DNA of 64,000 nucleotides, taken from Bimastos eiseni (Eukaryota; Annelida; Clitellata; Crassiclitellata; Lumbricidae). Positions 58,690 to 64,000 of this stretch are shown here, piece after piece. Within the stretch, counting starts at the first letter, position 1, and every line of letters begins with the position of its first letter. The DNA lies in the NCBI GenBank assembly GCA_959347315.1, contig OY365810.1:24368304-24432303 (forward strand), given 5' to 3'. The notes under the pieces are model-generated. The model saw only the letters and a list, made by a program, of their open reading frames with translations, was not told the origin of the DNA and ran no database searches. The translations under genes and the position numbers were made by a program.

Positions 58690-59730
58690 CCACATGATGC
58701 TATCTCCTCAATAGTTCTATCTATTCAGCGTTGTCTTCAACGACTTTGTTCGGCTGTTCCAGCAGAGTTGTCTGTATACCTTGTCGAATGTCATCGTTTC
58801 TTACTTTCCGTCGTCTTGAAACCTCTGTAATCTTCCTTAGCCTATGTGCACTCATTTCTTCTGTAAGAATTCTTTTCTGTTCTTTAGATGACCAACATTC
58901 TGATCCGTATGTGAAGTTGTGAACATCTGTTGTAACATCGTCTCGTATAATTATTATGTTTTAGCTGTCTTTGTTAGGCCTAATTCTTCGAGTTTCCAGT
59001 AGACCTATTATCCTGCTCATTATTCAAATGTTTCTGAAGCACCACTAATTCTTATCTGTATTTAATTTTCGTTACAGCCATGTATACATTTATTAACCCT
59101 CGTTGATCGTTGAATTGTTTTACATGTTCGATGATTTCTTCTTGAATTGTGATAGTCATTGGTGTCACTTTGGTCTTTTTAATAGCAATAACAATTGTAT
59201 TGTTTTTACTTATTGTGTTATATCATTAAAACGAATCTTTAATTGTTTCGTCATTCTGTGTCGCGATATCCTGTATAGATCTGGTCCGCGTCTAGTTCGG
59301 ACTTTGGAGTCTAATTTCGTCAGCAAATTGGAGATTTTATTTGATTCCTGCCTCGGTATTATTTATACTGAGTGACATTACAGCCTCTAATACCAGATCT
59401 GATAATGGGTATCGGAATAAGAAACATCCTTTCTTTTCTTAGGCCTGTTTTTGTGTTTTCGTCTGTGCTCTTTTTATCCAGGCCTACTACTGTTATTGCA
59501 CTTGATGACTTTCAATATATCTCTTGTAAAAGTTTGATCATCGCCTGCATTTCACATCGCTATTCACATTCCATCACGCCATATTCGCTGTCGAATGCTT
59601 GTTTGAAGTCCATCAAACTGCTGAGAAGTTTTTGGTTGTTGTGTTCTTTGCTTTTTCAAGTATCTGTCTCATTATCAACAGATGATCAATTGTGCTTCAC
59701 TCTGGCCTGAATCCGGCTTGTTTTTCTCTA
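58690..59730 (-). mobile_element. Decayed LINE reverse transcriptase
   Basis: In minus-strand order: EKQAGFRPE then STIDHLLIMRQILEKAK (59640-59730), MDFKQAFDS (59585-59613), NLQFADEIRL in place of FADD (59308-59337), TYGSECWSS (58886-58914) and RKVRNDDIRQGIQ. This is the order of RT motifs and C-terminal block in invertebrate LINEs. Stops and frameshifts are frequent. The FADD catalytic site reads FADE. Confidence 0.8.
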
Positions 59731-59832
59731 AGTGCTCTCTCAAGAGTGTAGGGCAATTGCCTCCTCCCGAAAACTGCCCCTCCCGGAAAATTGCTACACT
59801 GTGCATGCACATACACTCATGGCCTATATGGA

Positions 59833-59843
59833 CATTAATAATA

Positions 59844-59899
<56 letters not shown>

Positions 59900-60240
59900 T
59901 TTTTGAATCTCGAGGGATCATGTGTACCTCGGGAAAAAATAATTTTATTAACAGCGCCAGTAAACGCGGCCCTAACCACTACAAGGGCACCGTACAACTT
60001 AAAACGAACGTCAAGAGTCATGTTAAACCTTGGAAAATAGAAACACTTTCAACTTAGTTTTAAATGAGTCTACTGAGTCGACCAATCTAACAGTAGGCGG
60101 GAGACCGTTCCAACACCGCGGACCAGCAGCCGAGAAAGCACGGTTGCCGAAATGCGATCGCATCCTCCGCACACGGAGATCGGTCTTCACAGCGAATCTG
60201 AGTCGCAGACCGTTACGCGGATGAGTGAGTCCAGAAGCAG
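59833..60240 (-). mobile_element. LINE 3' end with (AAT)n tail
   Basis: The minus strand encodes FGNRAFSAAGPRCWNGLP, then SVDSFKTKLKVFLFSKV and TAA, the RT C-terminal signature (F..RAFS.AGP..WN.LP.....V..FK..LK..LF). The 3' UTR of about 190 bp contains GAGGTACACATGATCCCTC and ends in (ATT)n at 59899-59833. The frame is intact over about 65 codons, so it inserted fairly recently. Confidence 0.85.
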
Positions 60241-60250
60241 AAGCCGTGTA

Positions 60251-60262
60251 AATACCCGGGGG
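60251..60262. repeat. Poly-G tract and ATTAGACAC triplet
   Basis: An 11-12 base G run followed by CATTAGACACATTAGACACA. Low complexity. Confidence 0.8.
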
Positions 60263-60479
60263 GGGGGGGCATTAGACACATTAGACACATTAGACACATT
60301 CCTGCACACATACACACCTGCATAGTGGATACGATTATACATTATGTATACAAGCATGCATGTAGCCTGAACCGTGAGGGGACTTGTCCTAGTCTGGAGG
60401 GGCAATTGTCCGCTCCCCTCTCTCAGAATACTGTTTCGTTCTGTTTCGGATCATTTTGGTGAAAACTTTTAATGGTATA

Positions 60480-60719
60480 TATGTTCTGTAGGCTGTAACT
60501 AATGCAGGCTTGTGGAACTTATTTACTCTCTGGATATCTCCCCTATTGAGAACTTGTGGAGTATTTAGTCTCCGAGTTTATAAAGATCCTGAGTCAAAGA
60601 ACATTGATCAGCTCAAACGTCGCTTCCGACGTTCATCGAGATCGATGGAAGTTGGGACACTTCAGTCGCTGATTCAGTCTATGCTGCATAGAGTCGGTGC
60701 TGTCATTAAGCAGATTTAA
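60480..60719 (+). mobile_element. Tc1/mariner-like transposase fossil
   Basis: The plus strand reads DISPIENLWS in one frame (60534-60565), matching the DxNPIENLW block around the last catalytic acidic residue. It then shifts frame to RRFRRSSRSMEVGTLQSLIQ and MLHRVGAVIKQ, matching the transposase C-terminus. The frameshift and stop show decay. No upstream catalytic part or terminal repeats found. Confidence 0.6.
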
Positions 60720-62735
60720 CTAAAATACTGTACGCTAATAGCCTACATCTGTAAGACCTATAGGTAGAAATTATTGTGTTATGGTCTACGATAGACCCAA
60801 TATTTTGCTTACAGTGATATTATGATGAACAAACTGTATCGCATGGAAGTTATTCTCGTATTCATAGATTAACCCTATTCCAGCCTCAGCGAAATTATTC
60901 ATTTAGAAATTAGTAGCACGTTAAAACTTACTACAACTATGATGTTACTGCTTCCGGAAAGATGGAATTGTGTGTAAATTTAAACCTTCTGATAAAGCAA
61001 CAAAAACAATCTGTAGAATAGAAATAAACAATGCTCGGACCCTATGCCGAAAGCAACCAAATTTCATCTCGTGTATACATGTAACTTACTGCGGTGTGTC
61101 AGTTTGTCCAGTAAACGAAGATATATACATATATTTATTACATACTATATACATATATATATATATAATTTAGAAAGTTCTGAATTCAATTTTGAGGTTC
61201 TGATGTTGTTGAGCTTCGAATCTCTTGTACTGCTATCCAGATGGTGCCTACGACGGTATAGTTTTTGTAATCGCCATCTTCCTCGCCATTGTTGCTGGTT
61301 GTTGTTGGGTTGGTGAGGGTATTGTTATAGTTGTTGTTCTGATGGCTAACCTTTCACATCCGGTCCAATGCAGTACCCTGGCCGCATGCGCGAACCACCT
61401 TACATTAGTAATCAGGGCAGCGTCATTTCATTGAAATCTTGGGAACTTTTTATCCAGTGCACGGCAACGGCTCCCGGATGTGATCGATGGCCAGAGGTAG
61501 TGAGTTTGGTGGTTGTCCTTCGAGGTCTTCCACTTACCATTCACATAACATACATGAAACAAGTGCTTAACAAGTACTTATCATTGAGCTGTTGTTATTT
61601 GGAAATACGATATGCTAATCACGGCGTGCTCCTATATCTTTATGATGCTCACGTATATGTCTTGTCATATGCATACGTTTGCGCATGTATACGTATGCGT
61701 CTGTATGCCTAGTCGTTCGGTCGGCGTGGTTGTTCAGTTCGAAATAAGTCGGCGCCGTATATATGTACGGGCGTATCCTGTAGAAGTGTGTTAATGGCCA
61801 AGAGGAGGATACGGTTTCACTGTCGTTTCGATGAACGAAGGCCCGTTGAAGAGACTCTTGACGACGAGTTACGACCTCTCGACCATTCGAACGGACGGAC
61901 GGACGGAAGGGCGTCTGAGAGCGTCGTCCCATCCAGAAGCACTGCCAACCGGAGCTTTCATATGCCGTTTGCGGCCGGAAGCCATATAACGTGGCGCATA
62001 CATTAATTCGTTGTGTCTATGTGTGTGTGTTTTTTTCTCTGAAAGTGACAGAGACTGACAAAAATGCGCACAAGGAGAAGAGGTGTCTTTGTGCGCATGC
62101 GGAAGTATGCCAGGTAGTCGGAAAGTCAGATAGAGGGACGACAGACGTAGGCAGACTGACAAGCAGTGACAGACGCAGTGACATATGAAGAGCAGAGTGG
62201 AACAGACAGACAGATACTAAAGACATTTGCTTTTTGCTCAACCTGATGATACCAACGAAAGGAGAAGACAGAGAGAGGCAAAGAGGTGTACGTACAGGCA
62301 GACACAAACGGACGAACAGCGAGACAAGAGGAACGACGTGATGCACGTTGTATCTGTTGAACTTGTTTTATCGGACGAGTGCTTGGATGGCACGAGTTAT
62401 CAGTCGCAGCATTCCGACGAATGATGAACGATTTTCAGATCATCTAAGACTAGCATTTCGATCGGCTGCACTCGTGAAGACCTTCTTCACCCCATGCAAT
62501 GACCCGCAGATCGTAGATACTCAAGCGTCGTCCAAATCGCTAACATGTAGGCCTACACATCTGGAGGTCCGTATAACTACGTACTCGAGAAACTATGAGA
62601 GTTTGCTATATACTTGCCACGCTTCAGTAGGGTCAACGGAGTCCCAGATGTAGCGTCTATGTAATTAATTTATTACCCAGCTAAGAAGTCATGGCTATAG
62701 ATGATTACGAACTAACAGGAAAATCTTTGGCTTCG
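60720..62735. other. Intergenic, no gene recognised
   Basis: A TA run at 61148-61166. Several overlapping short frames (61044-61712) include a hydrophobic one without an ATG. Nothing supported. Confidence 0.4.
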
Positions 62736-62737
62736 TC

Positions 62738-62758
62738 AAAGAGAGAGAGAGAGAGAGG

Positions 62759-62802
<44 letters not shown>

Positions 62803-62835
62803 GAGAGAGGGAGAGAGAGAGAGGCAGACAAACAG
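62738..62835. repeat. (GA)n microsatellite
   Basis: GA units with GGGA interruptions. An ATC/GTC triplet stretch follows at 62906-62965. Confidence 0.95.
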
Positions 62836-62965
62836 AGAGACAGAAACGTAAACAAGGAGACAGAAAGACTGTATATCTGTATACAGAGACACTGCCGCGA
62901 AAGTTCGTCGTCATCGTCATCATCATCGGTGTCGTCGTCATCATAGTCCTCGTCATCCTCACTTC

Positions 62966-63404
62966 CTATACAGTACCAGCCGTATACCGTGGGATAGTTT
63001 CAATGGAATCATATTATCTCCAAATCTCCATTCTTCACGATCACTTGTCGAGTCCACTGTCGGCGTCTTGTTCCGTTAGCCTCCTCTGGCTACCTCCTGC
63101 ACCAACTACGTCGTCCATCCGCCCGTGGGCACATGCACACATGCCTTCCCTTCGATGACTCCCCTCAACACCGACAACTCTCTGCTCTATCGACACACGA
63201 CTATCTCCCGTTACGGTATACTTTAAGGTTAACCAATTAGTATTATCAGATATTAAGAACTAAACAAGTATCCTGTATAGTACAGGAGCAAAATGACCGA
63301 AACCGCAAGAGAGCGCACTGTCTTTGATTGCAAAATAAAAAGAGATTACACTGTTATGACTTAACAGGTGGGGTACGGTTAGTGCATTGTCAGGTTTTCA
63401 CCTC
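62966..63404. other. Intergenic, no feature recognised
   Basis: The frame running in from the GA repeat has no recognisable motif here. Confidence 0.4.
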
Positions 63405-63414
63405 TGCGACCTGC

Positions 63415-63870
63415 GTCTGGATACAGAGACTTTTTATAGCAGTTCAGTTGTCCGTAAATGCTAGGAGTCAATCTGTATACAGAGGCTCTTCTATAGCAGT
63501 TCAGTTGTCCGTAAGTGCTAGGGGTCAATCTGGATACAGAGACTCTTCTATAGCAGTTCAGTTGTCCGTAAGTGCTAGGGGTCAATCTGGATACAGAGAC
63601 TTTTTCAATAGCAGTTCAGTTGTCCGTAAATGCTAGGAGTCAATCTGTATACAGAGACTCTTCTATAGCAGTTCAGTTGTCCGTAAGTGCTAGGGGTCAA
63701 TCTGGATACAGAGACTCTTCTATAGCAGTTCAGTTGTCCGTAAATGCTAGGAGTCAATCTGTATACAGAGACTCTTCTATAGCAGTTCAGTTGTCCGTAA
63801 GTGCTAGGGGTCAATCTGGATACAGAGACTCTTCTATAGCAGTTCAGTTGTCCGTAAGTGCTAGGAGACA
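63415..63870. repeat. 57-bp minisatellite, eight units
   Basis: The motif AGTTCAGTTGTCCGTAA recurs at 63441, 63498, 63555, 63613, 63670, 63727, 63784 and 63841, so the period is 57 bp with one extra base in unit 3. Two unit types exist: AAATGCTAGGAGTCAATCTG and AAGTGCTAGGGGTCAATCTG. Because 57 is divisible by three, both strands stay open over many units (for example SIAVQLSVSARGQSGYRD). No gene evidence. Confidence 0.95.
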
Positions 63871-64000
63871 ATCGTTTCTCTTCCATATCATTGTTCAGCA
63901 CAATGACGATGACTGTTGATGCTTCCGGCTCGTGTTTGGGTTTCTTTCGGTGGGCAATATTAAGAGATCGAAGTCTAAGTTTTTGTTTTGTATCTGCTTG

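Noticed and set aside
61225..61434. Hydrophobic 69-codon frame
   Set aside because: No ATG at the start and the hydrophobicity comes from a GTT/GTC-rich stretch.

Overview
This window looks like nuclear DNA from a marine invertebrate, most likely an echinoderm or a close relative. The signs are spliced genes with very long introns, many tRNA-derived SINEs, decayed LINEs and MITEs, abundant micro- and minisatellites, and a strong excess of the palindrome TAGGCCTA. The lineage is an inference from style. No search was run.

Two host genes can be supported, both on the minus strand. (1) A complete mitochondrial-clan cytochrome P450 runs from an ATG at 44929 to a stop at 20100. It has ten coding exons and nine introns with GT..AG ends, and every codon phase closes, giving 614 residues. 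The C-helix WxxxR, I-helix AGTDT, K-helix ExxR, PERW and the heme-cysteine signature are all present. Intron 1 is about 14 kb. (2) The first coding exon of a pyruvate dehydrogenase kinase-like protein lies at 4717-4861. It ends in a clean GTGAGT donor, and the rest of that gene would lie beyond position 1.

Layout. 1-4716: intron 1 of the kinase gene, with a 388-bp hAT-type MITE flanked by a perfect 8-bp duplication. 4862-20099: intergenic, with trinucleotide arrays, a possible LTR-element tail (8.2-8.9 kb), a LINE 3' fragment (8.9-9.3 kb), a foldback element (13.7-14.9 kb) holding a LINE endonuclease fragment, and a MITE at 18.0 kb. 20.1-44.9 kb: the P450 gene, whose introns hold MITEs, SINEs, a LINE 3' end and many simple repeats. 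45-64 kb: no exon recognised; it contains a CpG-rich patch (49.4-49.9 kb), three adjoining minisatellites (54.15-55.44 kb), two LINE fossils (58.7-60.2 kb), a mariner-like fossil (60.5-60.7 kb) and a 57-bp minisatellite (63.4-63.9 kb).

The most interesting points are the P450 itself (a leader of about 100 residues, a serine-rich insertion just before the heme loop, and an unusual sequence after the heme cysteine), and a SINE at 34.75-34.98 kb that appears to share its 3' tail with a LINE at 59.8-60.2 kb. The long open frames made of simple repeats are not genes.
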